A stretch of DNA of 64,000 nt from Epilithonimonas zeae (lineage in GTDB: Bacteria > Bacteroidota > Bacteroidia > Flavobacteriales > Weeksellaceae), in assembly GCF_023278365.1 (NCBI RefSeq), contig NZ_CP075338.1, positions 2,108,001 through 2,172,000 on the forward strand, written 5' to 3'. The number at the start of each line of letters is the position of its first letter. Position 1 is the stretch's first letter. This document shows, piece by piece, positions 26,361 to 34,203 of this stretch. Position numbers and translations under genes: made by a program. Below the pieces are notes generated by a model. That model was not told where the DNA came from, searched no databases, and saw only the letters and a list, made by a program, of their open reading frames with translations.

Positions 26361-27158
26361 TTATTCCTTATTTTCTTTCACATATTTGGCACTCGTAAAA
26401 TCAAATTTAACAATAAGATTATCCAAATTGCTTTTACTATTGCTTCCAACCAAAAAATCAGGAGTATTTCCTGCTCTGAACCAACCCAACAAATCGAGTT
26501 CCTCATTGTAAAAAACTGTATGCTCATAAAATTCAAAATCTGATAATCTTTTCAAAGTACTTTCAAATTTCTTTTCTGCTTTGTTGTCTCGTTTTATACC
26601 TGCTACACCTTTTACCTTGGTTTTAATAATATTTTTTTTGTTAGCAATAATGATGTTTGCATAAAGCGTTATCAATTTCTGAAACAAGGGCATATCATCT
26701 TTTTGCCAAAACCATTCTTTTTCAAATAATAAATTCCAACCGTTTTTGAGGTCAACACCATAGAGTGGCTTCTTTATATTGCTAGCTGTAGCATAAATCA
26801 GAATATCTGTTTTGAACCAGTTCTCTTCTGTGTAATAATCTTTAACCATTACATCCTTTTCTATCCAGAATTTTTCGAAATTCAATAACTGAAATTTTTG
26901 GAACCTTACTGTTTCTTTGGATAATTCGTCGATATTTCCACCAATACTACTGTACAATATTTTTAATTCAGCGGGCAAAACGCAATTCAATCTTTCCTCT
27001 AGCTTATCAAATTCTTTAATTTCCAAACCTTTTGATTGATGAAAACCAGAGAGCGAAGTGATCCAATTTGACATTTTCTCCAAATCATTATCATCTGCTC
27101 TTTTATTCTTCAGCGCGTTTGGCGTATTAGCTATTAAATCGTCTATTCTTTTACTCAT
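26361..27158 (-). CDS. SMI1/KNR4 (SUKH)-like protein
   Basis: A 265-residue soluble protein. The segment EIKEFDKLEERLNCVLPAEL followed by KILYSSIGGN matches the SUKH N-terminal helix and LPxxhKxhhxxxGG motif. It is longer than usual SUKH proteins, with an extra C-terminal region (~residues 185-265) containing WFRAGNTPDFLVGSNSKSNLD. It is the first gene of a minus-strand operon with the 174-residue unknown. Probably an immunity protein or a T6SS-linked SUKH variant; the partner toxin is not seen. Confidence 0.55.
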   Translation of the reverse strand: MSKRIDDLIANTPNALKNKRADDNDLEKMSNWITSLSGFHQSKGLEIKEFDKLEERLNCVLPAELKILYSSIGGNIDELSKETVRFQKFQLLNFEKFWIEKDVMVKDYYTEENWFKTDILIYATASNIKKPLYGVDLKNGWNLLFEKEWFWQKDDMPLFQKLITLYANIIIANKKNIIKTKVKGVAGIKRDNKAEKKFESTLKRLSDFEFYEHTVFYNEELDLLGWFRAGNTPDFLVGSNSKSNLDNLIVKFDFTSAKYVKENKE

Positions 27159-27369
27159 AATGATTTAAAAAAATTAACAACCATAGATCTGAACCCTTTG
27201 GATAATATAGGACGGATCTGTCCTTATTTGAAAACTCCCTATCCATAAGTTTTATGCTATTCTCTTGTTTTTACTGCTATAAATATATGTTTTTTTAATT
27301 TTTGTAAATAATCGTACGTTTGAAGAAAAACAATTTAAGCATCACCGTATCAAACATAAAAAAACAAGG

Positions 27370-27398
27370 TTGGAATATTAACAGAGATAATATATTTG
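27370..27398 (+). promoter_or_regulatory. putative sigma-A promoter upstream of the DNA glycosylase gene
   Basis: TTG at 27370-27372, an 18-base spacer, then TATATTTG at 27391-27398. Geometry is identical to the acpP promoter candidate in this window. The transcript would start near 27405 and first cover the 25-codon ORF. Confidence 0.55.
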
Positions 27399-27434
27399 TA
27401 AAAACAAACTACTCACTCAACACTACTAATAACT

Positions 27435-27512
27435 ATGAAAACTTTAATCAAACAAAAATATTTTGATGGAAACATTGCAGAAGTTGAAACATATATCTCA
27501 ATTATTGATTAA
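27435..27512 (+). CDS. possible 25-residue leader ORF
   Basis: ATG AAA ACT ... GAT TAA encodes MKTLIKQKYFDGNIAEVETY plus five residues. It ends five bases before the ATG of the DNA glycosylase gene, so ribosomes leaving it could reload on the next gene. It follows the promoter candidate at 27370-27398. It may be a leader peptide, a small protein, or the stub of a deleted gene. Confidence 0.3.
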   Translation: MKTLIKQKYFDGNIAEVETYISIID

Positions 27513-27517
27513 AGTTT

Positions 27518-28696
27518 ATGACAGAAAAATTGACTTTATCACAACTCCGTTTTTTGACATTAGAAAGTCAAGGATTAACAAAGTCGTACCCTTTTGGAAA
27601 AGGTAAAGATGCCGTTCTTAAAGCACTTGAACGTCTCGGATATTTACAAATTGACACTTTATCGATTGTTGAAAGAGCTCATCATCACACACTTTGGACA
27701 AGAATTCCCGATTATAAAACGGAATATTTAGAAGAATTAGCAGAAGAACGCAAACTATTTGAATATTGGTTTCATGCTGCTTCATATCTACCAATGAAAG
27801 ATTTCCGTTTTGCTTTACCTCGAATGCTGGAAGTGAAACAAAGTGAAACTCATTATTACAATGCAGACCCCAAAGTGATGAAATATGTTTTAGATACTAT
27901 TCGTTATGAGGGTCCAAAAAAAGCAAAAGATTTTGAAAATGAAACTCAAAAGTCAGGAAGCTGGTGGAGTTGGAAACCTACAAAAATAGCCCTTGAAAGA
28001 CTTTTTTTACAAGGTGACCTAATGATCTCCAGCAGAAAAGGAATGCAAAAAACATATGACCTTACAGAAAATGTTTTACCACAAACAATTAATACAATCA
28101 TACCAACTGACCTCGAATTTGCAGAATATTTAGTAAAGACATATCTGAATGGTTACGGATTTACAACCACAAAACAAATTACACATCTTAAAAAAGGGGA
28201 ATTAATCAGAAAAAACATTGATAAAGTACTGAAATCAATGCTTGAAGAGGGAACGATACAACAAGTAAATATTGAAAATACACCTCCCGTATTTGTTCAA
28301 AAATGTTTACTAGAAAGAACAAACAAAAAAATTTCAAATATCAGGTTATTATCACCATTTGACAATTCAATCATTCATCGTGACAGAATAAAACAATTTT
28401 TCGATTTTGATTATAAAATTGAATGTTATATACCCAAAGAAAAACGACAATTCGGATATTTTTGTTTACCAATATTATTTGGAGACACCTTTATCGGTCG
28501 AGTCGATTGTAAAGCCCACAGAAAAGAAAAAGTATTTGAACTCATACATCTGCACATTGAAACTACTAATATTGATATTGAATTATGGAAAGAACAATTT
28601 ATGGAAGTTTTAAAATCATTTGCCATTTTTAATGGTTGTGAACATATCAAATTAACAAAAGTTAATCCGACAAAACTGACAAAATTATTAACCTAA
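27518..28696 (+). CDS. winged-helix DNA glycosylase of the AlkZ/YcaQ (HTH_42) family
   Basis: A 392-residue cytoplasmic protein. The N-terminal SQLRFLTLESQGL and the segment ALERLGYLQIDTLSIVERAHHHTLWTR identify the HTH_42 family, which includes Streptomyces AlkZ and E. coli YcaQ (AlkX), glycosylases that unhook interstrand crosslinks and remove bulky alkylated bases. The catalytic motif Q-hydrophobic-D is at Gln44-Ile45-Asp46, i.e. the AlkX version (AlkZ has Q-x-Q). HxxFEYW-type and C-terminal LLSPFDNSIIHRDRIKQFFDF motifs are also present. It lies upstream of an Ada-like methyltransferase, suggesting a DNA-alkylation repair role. Confidence 0.82.
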   Translation: MTEKLTLSQLRFLTLESQGLTKSYPFGKGKDAVLKALERLGYLQIDTLSIVERAHHHTLWTRIPDYKTEYLEELAEERKLFEYWFHAASYLPMKDFRFALPRMLEVKQSETHYYNADPKVMKYVLDTIRYEGPKKAKDFENETQKSGSWWSWKPTKIALERLFLQGDLMISSRKGMQKTYDLTENVLPQTINTIIPTDLEFAEYLVKTYLNGYGFTTTKQITHLKKGELIRKNIDKVLKSMLEEGTIQQVNIENTPPVFVQKCLLERTNKKISNIRLLSPFDNSIIHRDRIKQFFDFDYKIECYIPKEKRQFGYFCLPILFGDTFIGRVDCKAHRKEKVFELIHLHIETTNIDIELWKEQFMEVLKSFAIFNGCEHIKLTKVNPTKLTKLLT

Positions 28697-28891
28697 AAAA
28701 AGCCAAACGCATAGCTGTAGTTTGATAATTGAACCTACAATGAAAACAACCCAAATCTTCGATTTCTATTGAACTTTTGTGCTGAAAATCCCGCCTTCGG
28801 CAAACTCACAACGTTGACACACAAAATTCAGCAAGTTTCGGATTTTATGACAGCGATATTGTTATGACATTTGTGATATAAATTCAGAAGG
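28697..28891 (+). repeat. spacer carrying copy A of a dispersed repeat
   Basis: 28754-28815 reads AATCTTCGATTTCTATTGAA... and ends AACGTT. It matches 31485-31548 over its whole length, with only one mismatch in the first 26 bases. After it come AGCAAGTTTCGG (28830-28841), repeated at 29742-29753, and ATTGTTATGAC. AAACGCATAG (28705-28714) is shared with the immunity spacer near 23793-23802. Taken together the spacer looks like a recombination-type boundary between gene cassettes. Confidence 0.5.
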
Positions 28892-29743
28892 ATGAATGAG
28901 CAACAACAAATCAATTACCAAAGAATTGCCGAAGCAATAGAATATATAAAATCCAACTTCAAAACACAACCTAACCTGGATGAAGTTGCGGAACAGGTGC
29001 ATTTAAGCCCGTTTCATTTTCAACGATTGTTCAGCGATTGGGCAGGTACAACACCCAAAAAGTTCCTGCAATATATCAGCATTGAGCACGCTAAAAAACT
29101 GCTGAAAGACCAGCAGGCTACCCTTTTTGATACAGCTTTTGAAACTGGACTTTCGGGCACCGGACGATTGCACGATCTATTTATCAACATTGAGGGAATG
29201 ACACCTGCGGAATACAAAAACGGAGGCAAAAACCTTTGCATCAATTACAGTTTTGCCGAAAGCCCTTTTGGAAACCTGATTGTGGCTTCTACGCAAAAAG
29301 GCGTTTGTTATATAGCATTTGACAATGATGAAAGCAAAGCATTGAACGATTTAAAACAAAAATTTCCCAACGCAACTTTTCAAAGAAAATTGGATTGGAT
29401 GCAACAAAATGCTTTGTTTATTTTTCAAAACGACTGGAGCAAATTACCCGAAATAAAATTGCATTTGAAAGGCACCGATTTCCAACTAAAAGTTTGGGAA
29501 ACACTTTTGAAAATTCCAATGGGACAACTCTCTACATACGGCAATATTGCTGAACAAATTGGCAATGCAAATGCTTCCAGAGCCGTTGGTACAGCTATCG
29601 GAAGCAACCCTGTTGCATTTCTCATTCCTTGTCATCGTATTATTCAATCTTCCGGAAACATTGGCGGTTATATGTGGGGCAACACAAGAAAGACCGCTAT
29701 CATCGGTTGGGAAAGTGCGAAGACACATACTTTGGAAATATAG
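28892..29743 (+). CDS. AraC-type HTH fused to O6-methylguanine-DNA methyltransferase (Ada-like)
   Basis: A 283-residue protein. Residues ~8-105 are an AraC-family DNA-binding domain (LDEVAEQVHLSPFHFQRLF, two HTH motifs), and residues ~120-283 a methylated-DNA-protein cysteine methyltransferase. The acceptor is Cys247 in IPCHRIIQSSG, with the upstream helix-turn-helix arginine finger region SRAVGTAIGSNP. It lacks the N-terminal zinc-binding AdaA domain of E. coli Ada, as is common in such two-domain forms. It would directly reverse O6-alkylguanine and may regulate its own locus. Its stop codon lies in a copy of a short repeat also found just upstream of its start. Confidence 0.88.
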   Translation: MNEQQQINYQRIAEAIEYIKSNFKTQPNLDEVAEQVHLSPFHFQRLFSDWAGTTPKKFLQYISIEHAKKLLKDQQATLFDTAFETGLSGTGRLHDLFINIEGMTPAEYKNGGKNLCINYSFAESPFGNLIVASTQKGVCYIAFDNDESKALNDLKQKFPNATFQRKLDWMQQNALFIFQNDWSKLPEIKLHLKGTDFQLKVWETLLKIPMGQLSTYGNIAEQIGNANASRAVGTAIGSNPVAFLIPCHRIIQSSGNIGGYMWGNTRKTAIIGWESAKTHTLEI

Positions 29744-29810
29744 CAAGTTTCGGGTTTCTTCCCACAACACATATTCCATTCTTTGCAACAGAATTTTAAA
29801 ACAAAAAACA

Positions 29811-30563
29811 ATGCAAAGATTTAAAGACAAATGTGCACTTATCACTGGCGGAACAAACGGAATGGGATTTGCCACAGCCCAACAATTTATCAATGAAAAT
29901 GGTAAAGTAATCATCACAGGGCGAAGTGCCGAAACGGTAAACAAAGCGGTAGAACAATTAGGGCAAAATGCCTTCGGCATTGTATCCAATGCAGGAAGTA
30001 TGCAAGACATTTTTCGCTTGCAGGAACAAGTGAAAGAACACACAGAAAACATTGATGTTCTTTTTGTGAATGCGGGTTACGGAAAATTTGCTTCTGTGGA
30101 AAATGCAGATGGAGCTCATTTTGATGAGTTGTTCAATATGTTAGTAAAGGGAACATTTTTTACCGTTCAACAAATGTTGCCTTTAATGAGAAACGGAAGT
30201 GCAATTATCTTAAACACATCTTTTGTAACAGAAGTAGGAACAGCCAATTTTTCCGTTTATTCAGCTGCAAAATCAGCCGTACAATCTTTCATCAAAACTT
30301 TTGCTGCGGACCTTACGGGAAAAGGTATCCGCGTGAACGGTATTAGTCCCGGACATATCAAAACCAACATTTTCAATAATACAGGTCTAAATGCCGAACA
30401 AATTGACGGAGCAATACAAAATATCGTTCCTGCAATACCGCTCAAAAGGCTGGGCGAACCTTCGGAAATTGCCAGTGCCGTACTATTTCTTGCTTCGGAG
30501 GAAGCCTCATATATACACGGAACGGAATTAACGGTGGACGCAGGAATTTCAGTTATAAAATGA
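29811..30563 (+). CDS. SDR family NAD(P)-dependent oxidoreductase
   Basis: Classical short-chain dehydrogenase/reductase of 250 aa. It has the N-terminal cofactor motif CALITGGTNGMGFA, the NAG motif (FVNAGYG), the catalytic Ser in NTSFVTEVG, the YSAAK segment (Tyr-x3-Lys) and the C-terminal NGISPGHIKTNIF. I start at the ATG at 29811, since the frame extends upstream into the Ada-like gene without any homology. Substrate unknown. About 65 bases separate it from the upstream gene; they could be co-transcribed. Confidence 0.85.
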   Translation: MQRFKDKCALITGGTNGMGFATAQQFINENGKVIITGRSAETVNKAVEQLGQNAFGIVSNAGSMQDIFRLQEQVKEHTENIDVLFVNAGYGKFASVENADGAHFDELFNMLVKGTFFTVQQMLPLMRNGSAIILNTSFVTEVGTANFSVYSAAKSAVQSFIKTFAADLTGKGIRVNGISPGHIKTNIFNNTGLNAEQIDGAIQNIVPAIPLKRLGEPSEIASAVLFLASEEASYIHGTELTVDAGISVIK

Positions 30564-30946
30564 TAAATCAAAAGTTGCAAAATACACACAACTATTCAAA
30601 AATAGGAAAAGGTAATTAACGTAGAGTATGCAGATTTTATTACTATCAAGACAAAACCAAAATCTATTGCATAGAATAATTATTTCTAAAATTTATAGAT
30701 AATTAGGAAATTTATTTTATTCGTCTGTGTCAAATCAAATTGTAACGCATTTATCAACTGGGAACAAATGATGAATTACAACTATTGATAAAGAAAATAT
30801 CTATTCCGAAGACGAAGACAATGATAAATATTTTTCTAATTTTCGTACATTTATAGAAATTGCATTGAATAATAATTTAAGTGTAATTTCACAGTGAAAA
30901 TATGCTAATAAATAGCAAATGGATATGATTTTCAACTTGAACTAAT
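30564..30946. other. 383-base spacer with a gene remnant
   Basis: No intact gene. A start-less 38-codon frame at 30781-30897 looks protein-like; the remainder is AT-rich with no hairpin or repeat recognised. Confidence 0.4.
30781..30897 (+). pseudogene. possible 3' remnant of a small gene
   Basis: The frame reads TIDKENIYSEDEDNDKYFSN followed by FRTFIEIALNNNLSVISQ and a stop. Two in-frame stops lie just upstream, and there is no usable start. Acidic and aromatic composition resembles the immunity-type proteins nearby. Speculative. Confidence 0.22.
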
Positions 30947-31372
30947 ATGACAACAGTAATAGCAATTATATTATTTTTAATTTTCCTGTTTATTTCCTCA
31001 ATTCACTTTTATTGGGCATTTGGAGGAAAATGGGGAAGCAATGCCGTACTTCCTACCAAAGACGATGGCATAAAAGTTTTAAACCCCTCCATTTTATCAA
31101 CAGTCATTGTTGCGGTTGGCTTATTGGGTTTTGGACTTTTCATTTTAGTAATGTCAGGACTAATAACTTTTAACATACCTCAATGGCTTTCTGAATATGG
31201 ACTTTGGATTATAGCAAGCATATTTACATTGAGAGCAATTGGAGATTTTAATTATGTTGGTTTTTTTAAGCAAATAAAACAAACAAAATTTGGCAAAAAT
31301 GATACAAAATATTTTTCACCTTTATGCTTGACAATTGGAATACTGACAATAATTTTAGCACTGACAAAATAA
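30947..31372 (+). CDS. DUF3995 membrane protein
   Basis: A 141-residue protein with four hydrophobic helices (about residues 4-23, 46-70, 85-100 and 122-140). The first helix is followed by HFYWAFGGKWGSNAVLPTK, the hallmark of the DUF3995 family. The loop RAIGDFNYVGFFKQIKQTKFGKNDT before the last helix is also typical. Function is unknown. It lies between two copies of a dispersed repeat and may be one passenger of a cassette-like array. Confidence 0.72.
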   Translation: MTTVIAIILFLIFLFISSIHFYWAFGGKWGSNAVLPTKDDGIKVLNPSILSTVIVAVGLLGFGLFILVMSGLITFNIPQWLSEYGLWIIASIFTLRAIGDFNYVGFFKQIKQTKFGKNDTKYFSPLCLTIGILTIILALTK

Positions 31373-31607
31373 AAACTACCGCTAAAAAGGGTTTAGTCTC
31401 ACTGATTTTCAATTATCAAAAGCGGGTTGAAGTGCTTCGATTGAACATTTGTACAAAATTCAACAGCAGTAATTGTCTATGCCGAATCTTCAATTTCTAT
31501 TGAACTTTTGGGCTAGAAATTCCCACCTGCGGTAAGTCTCGAAACGTTAACTGACATTTTAGAAAAAAAACACAACAAAAAATAAAACTTAGAAAAAATA
31601 AAACTCA
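31373..31607 (+). repeat. spacer carrying copy B of a dispersed repeat
   Basis: 31485-31548 matches 28754-28815; both end in AACGTT. The spacer starts CTACCGCTAAAAAGGGTTT right after the DUF3995 stop and ends GAAACGTTAACTGACA, an arrangement reminiscent of integron attC ends (CTAAC...GTTA) though not a consensus match. The middle holds the GCGGGTTGAAGTGCTTCGAT motif that I associate with spacers in other Bacteroidetes genomes. Confidence 0.5.
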
Positions 31608-32393
31608 ATGGACAAATACATAATTTCTTCTGACTCAAGCAACATTCATTATAAAGAAACGGCGCAAAATAATGACCACATTACTTTAGTGTTTGTACAC
31701 GGATGGCTTGGAAATAGTAATTGGTGGAATGAACAGGAAAAATATTTTAAGCAAACATACAATATCTTACAGATAGATTTAGGCGGACACGGGAAATCCG
31801 ATAAATCAAGAAAAAATTGGACAAGTGGACAATATACGGATGATATAAAAGCAGTTGTAAATCAACTTGATTCACCAGAAATTATTCTTGTTGGACATTC
31901 TATGTCCGGAGCATATGTAGTTGAAGCAAGCATTGATCTGCCTCAAGTAAAAGCTATTATTCTAGTTGACACTCTAAAAGATTTAGATCAGGAATTCACT
32001 CCGGAACAAGCAGAACAGTTTATGTTCAGTAGTTATAGACAAGACTTTAAATCTGCTGTTGAAAATCTTCTTCCACAATATCTTTTTGTCGAGAAAACTC
32101 CGGAACATATAAAAAAGCAACTTCAATCAGAATTTTTACAAAACGAATCTGATCTTGCCATAAATGCTCTTCGCCCACTATACGAAATGGACATTCGTAA
32201 ACTTGCAAAGCAGGTTAATATCCCTGTAAGAGCAATTAACTCTGATGCTTCACCCACAAATATTAAAAATAACAGAAAGTATTTTAAAAACTATGATTAC
32301 AAAATCATAGCGGAAACCGGACATTACCCAATGCTTGAAAAGCCAGCTGAGTTTAATCAATTATTAAATGAAGTAATCAACGAACTGAAATAA
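31608..32393 (+). CDS. alpha/beta hydrolase
   Basis: A 261-residue cytoplasmic hydrolase of the alpha/beta fold. It has the oxyanion motif HGWLGNSNWW, the nucleophile elbow VGHSMSG (Ser98), and a C-terminal catalytic His in ETGHYPMLEKP. The IDLGGHGKSDK motif after strand 4 is typical of esterases/hydrolases of this class. Substrate cannot be predicted. It follows copy B of the dispersed repeat and may be a further cassette-like passenger. Confidence 0.82.
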   Translation: MDKYIISSDSSNIHYKETAQNNDHITLVFVHGWLGNSNWWNEQEKYFKQTYNILQIDLGGHGKSDKSRKNWTSGQYTDDIKAVVNQLDSPEIILVGHSMSGAYVVEASIDLPQVKAIILVDTLKDLDQEFTPEQAEQFMFSSYRQDFKSAVENLLPQYLFVEKTPEHIKKQLQSEFLQNESDLAINALRPLYEMDIRKLAKQVNIPVRAINSDASPTNIKNNRKYFKNYDYKIIAETGHYPMLEKPAEFNQLLNEVINELK

Positions 32394-32458
32394 TAAAGAT
32401 TAAAAACGTCAGCTAATCGACTTGGCAAGATGCGAGATGAATAATAATTTGTTTCCAA

Positions 32459-32505
32459 TCTGGAAAGAAAATGCAAAAAGCTAATTTAAGCATTTTCTTT
32501 CCAGA
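32459..32505. repeat. 16-bp perfect inverted repeat
   Basis: TCTGGAAAGAAAATGC at 32459-32474 and its exact complement at 32490-32505, with a 15-base loop. It lies between convergent genes, but no T run follows on either strand, so it is an atypical terminator. It could be an RNA hairpin, or the ends of a small element. Confidence 0.55.
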
Positions 32506-32580
32506 CATTAGATCTTATATATTTTCCATTGACTCTGGTGAATAATTTATATTTTATTTAATTATTGATTTTTAGAGTGT

Positions 32581-33591
32581 TTACAGCAAATTCCTATTTT
32601 CCATAAGATAGGCTAAAGCTTCTTTTACAGTTTTTTCCGGGCTTTTAGGATTAAAACCCAACTCATTTCTGGCTTTGGAAATATCGAAGTTCTGCTGTAA
32701 TCCTGAAAACATTGCAATGTCTTTAACGCTTAATACCGGAGGTTTTCCACTGATTTTAGCTGAAAGTTCCATTACACCTGCAATTACATACAGGACAAAT
32801 TTAGGAACAGAACCAGGCACTTTGATTTTCAGTTCCGGATAAAGCTTTTGAGCCAGTTTGGTAGTATCGGTAATGGTCATACATTTTTCGTTGGCTAAAA
32901 TATAACGCTCTCCGGATCGCCCTTTTTCTGCGGCAAGATAGCAACCTTCCGCAACATCTTTTACATCTACCCAATTCAGCGTTATTTTGGTATCCATCGG
33001 TATTTGCTTGTTTAAAATTAATCCCAGTACGCCATACGATACATTCAACGGAAGAAATGCTTCACTACCAATCATTGCTCCGGGCATTACGGACACCAAT
33101 TCAATTCCTAATTCTTTAGCGAGCTGAAAAGCCAGCTTTTCGCCATCATTCTTAGAATTATAATACATATCTCTTCTGTCCGGGTTGTATCCATTACTCT
33201 CTTTAGTAGGGAGATTGGTATAATCTAAAGCTGCGATGGAACTCACATACACAATTCTTTTTACCCCCGCTTCAGCAGCGGCTTCGATCGTATTACGCGT
33301 CCCGTTCATATTGACATCGTAGATTTCCTTTTTAGGATCTTTGGCCCACAATTTAAATGAAGCACCCACAGCATAAAATGTATGAACTCCCTGGAGAGCC
33401 TTTACAAATGAAACTTTGTCGGTGATATCTGCCTGAACCACTTCACAGTCCAAATCTTTAAAACAGTCCTTATTTTTGATGTTACGAACGGACGCACGAA
33501 CCTGAAATCCTTTTTTGATGAGTAACCTTACCAGATTGTTACCTAAATGTCCATTTGCTCCGGACACTAATACTAAATTCTTACTTGTCAT
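32581..33591 (-). CDS. NAD-dependent epimerase/dehydratase family protein (extended SDR)
   Basis: An extended short-chain dehydrogenase of 336 aa starting at the ATG at 33591 (MTSKNLVLVSGANGHLG). An upstream in-frame ATG at 33624 would add 11 residues with no family match, so I reject it. Motifs are the Rossmann GANGHLGNNL, the YVSSIAALDYTN segment with the catalytic Ser, and YYNSKNDGEK (Tyr-x3-Lys). The layout resembles dihydroflavonol-4-reductase/3-beta-HSD-like enzymes; substrate unknown. The next gene upstream is a truncated Crp/Fnr regulator about 60 bases away. Confidence 0.83.
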   Translation of the reverse strand: MTSKNLVLVSGANGHLGNNLVRLLIKKGFQVRASVRNIKNKDCFKDLDCEVVQADITDKVSFVKALQGVHTFYAVGASFKLWAKDPKKEIYDVNMNGTRNTIEAAAEAGVKRIVYVSSIAALDYTNLPTKESNGYNPDRRDMYYNSKNDGEKLAFQLAKELGIELVSVMPGAMIGSEAFLPLNVSYGVLGLILNKQIPMDTKITLNWVDVKDVAEGCYLAAEKGRSGERYILANEKCMTITDTTKLAQKLYPELKIKVPGSVPKFVLYVIAGVMELSAKISGKPPVLSVKDIAMFSGLQQNFDISKARNELGFNPKSPEKTVKEALAYLMENRNLL

Positions 33592-33654
33592 TTTATTGAT
33601 TTTAAATACTACTGCAAAGTTCATCCTTGCTTATTCAAAATCACTTCACAAATG

Positions 33655-34164
33655 TTACTTAAAAATCTGTTTGCGGATACGGCTCAAACTTTTAGGGTTC
33701 ATCCCCAGAAAAGAAGCGATATACTGCATTGGAACATTATGCAACAACTCAGGATGTTCTGTCATTAATTTTAAATAGCGTTTTTCTGCGGTAAGTGTTG
33801 CCAGTTCTTTCGCCCGTTTCTCATTGTAGGATAACGATTTCTGAAACACAAAAAAACTGAAATCTTTAAATGCAGGACTTTTTTGAGTAAGCAGATCAAG
33901 ATCTTCCTTTGTAATACGTAAAAGTTCACAATCGGTAATACATTCCAGATTTTCATCCGATCGGGTCTGATTTGTAAAGTTGGAATAAGAAGTAATAAAA
34001 CCCGGAGGACAATTGATATGCGTGGTTACCTCATCACCTTTATCATTGTAATGAAACAGCCGTACAAAGCCTGAAACCACAAAATATAAATATTGAGGAA
34101 CTTTTCCCTCTTCTTCAATCACTCTGTTTTTGGGATACAGGACGGGTGGATGTACTAATTTAGC
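33655..34164 (-). CDS. Crp/Fnr family regulator, 5' end cut off by an IS element
   Basis: Cyclic-nucleotide-binding-type transcription regulator. The frame is open from the IS edge at 34164 for 169 residues: cNMP-fold (YLYFVVSGFVRLFHYNDKGD) then a C-terminal winged-helix (MQYIASFLGMNPKSLSRIRKQ). Family members have about 190 residues, so some 20 N-terminal residues and the start codon are missing; a GTG at 34122 is the first internal candidate start. The IS end contributes an in-frame stop just upstream. The gene is likely dead or badly expressed. Downstream lies an epimerase-family gene that this regulator may have controlled. Confidence 0.8.
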   Translation of the reverse strand, partial: AKLVHPPVLYPKNRVIEEEGKVPQYLYFVVSGFVRLFHYNDKGDEVTTHINCPPGFITSYSNFTNQTRSDENLECITDCELLRITKEDLDLLTQKSPAFKDFSFFVFQKSLSYNEKRAKELATLTAEKRYLKLMTEHPELLHNVPMQYIASFLGMNPKSLSRIRKQIFK

Positions 34165-34203
34165 TTCCAGTTAAAGTTAAGCATAAAACCTTAATTTTAA
34201 CCT

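Larger units (their letters stand above)
27159..27517. other. divergent intergenic region
   Basis: Holds the promoter of the DNA glycosylase gene (27370-27398) and a 25-codon ORF (27435-27512). The rest is AT-rich spacer between divergent genes with nothing else recognised. Confidence 0.5.

Noticed and set aside
29547-29810. N-terminal extension of the SDR gene
   Set aside because: The extension overlaps the Ada-like gene in another frame and has no SDR similarity; ATG 29811 starts the cofactor motif.
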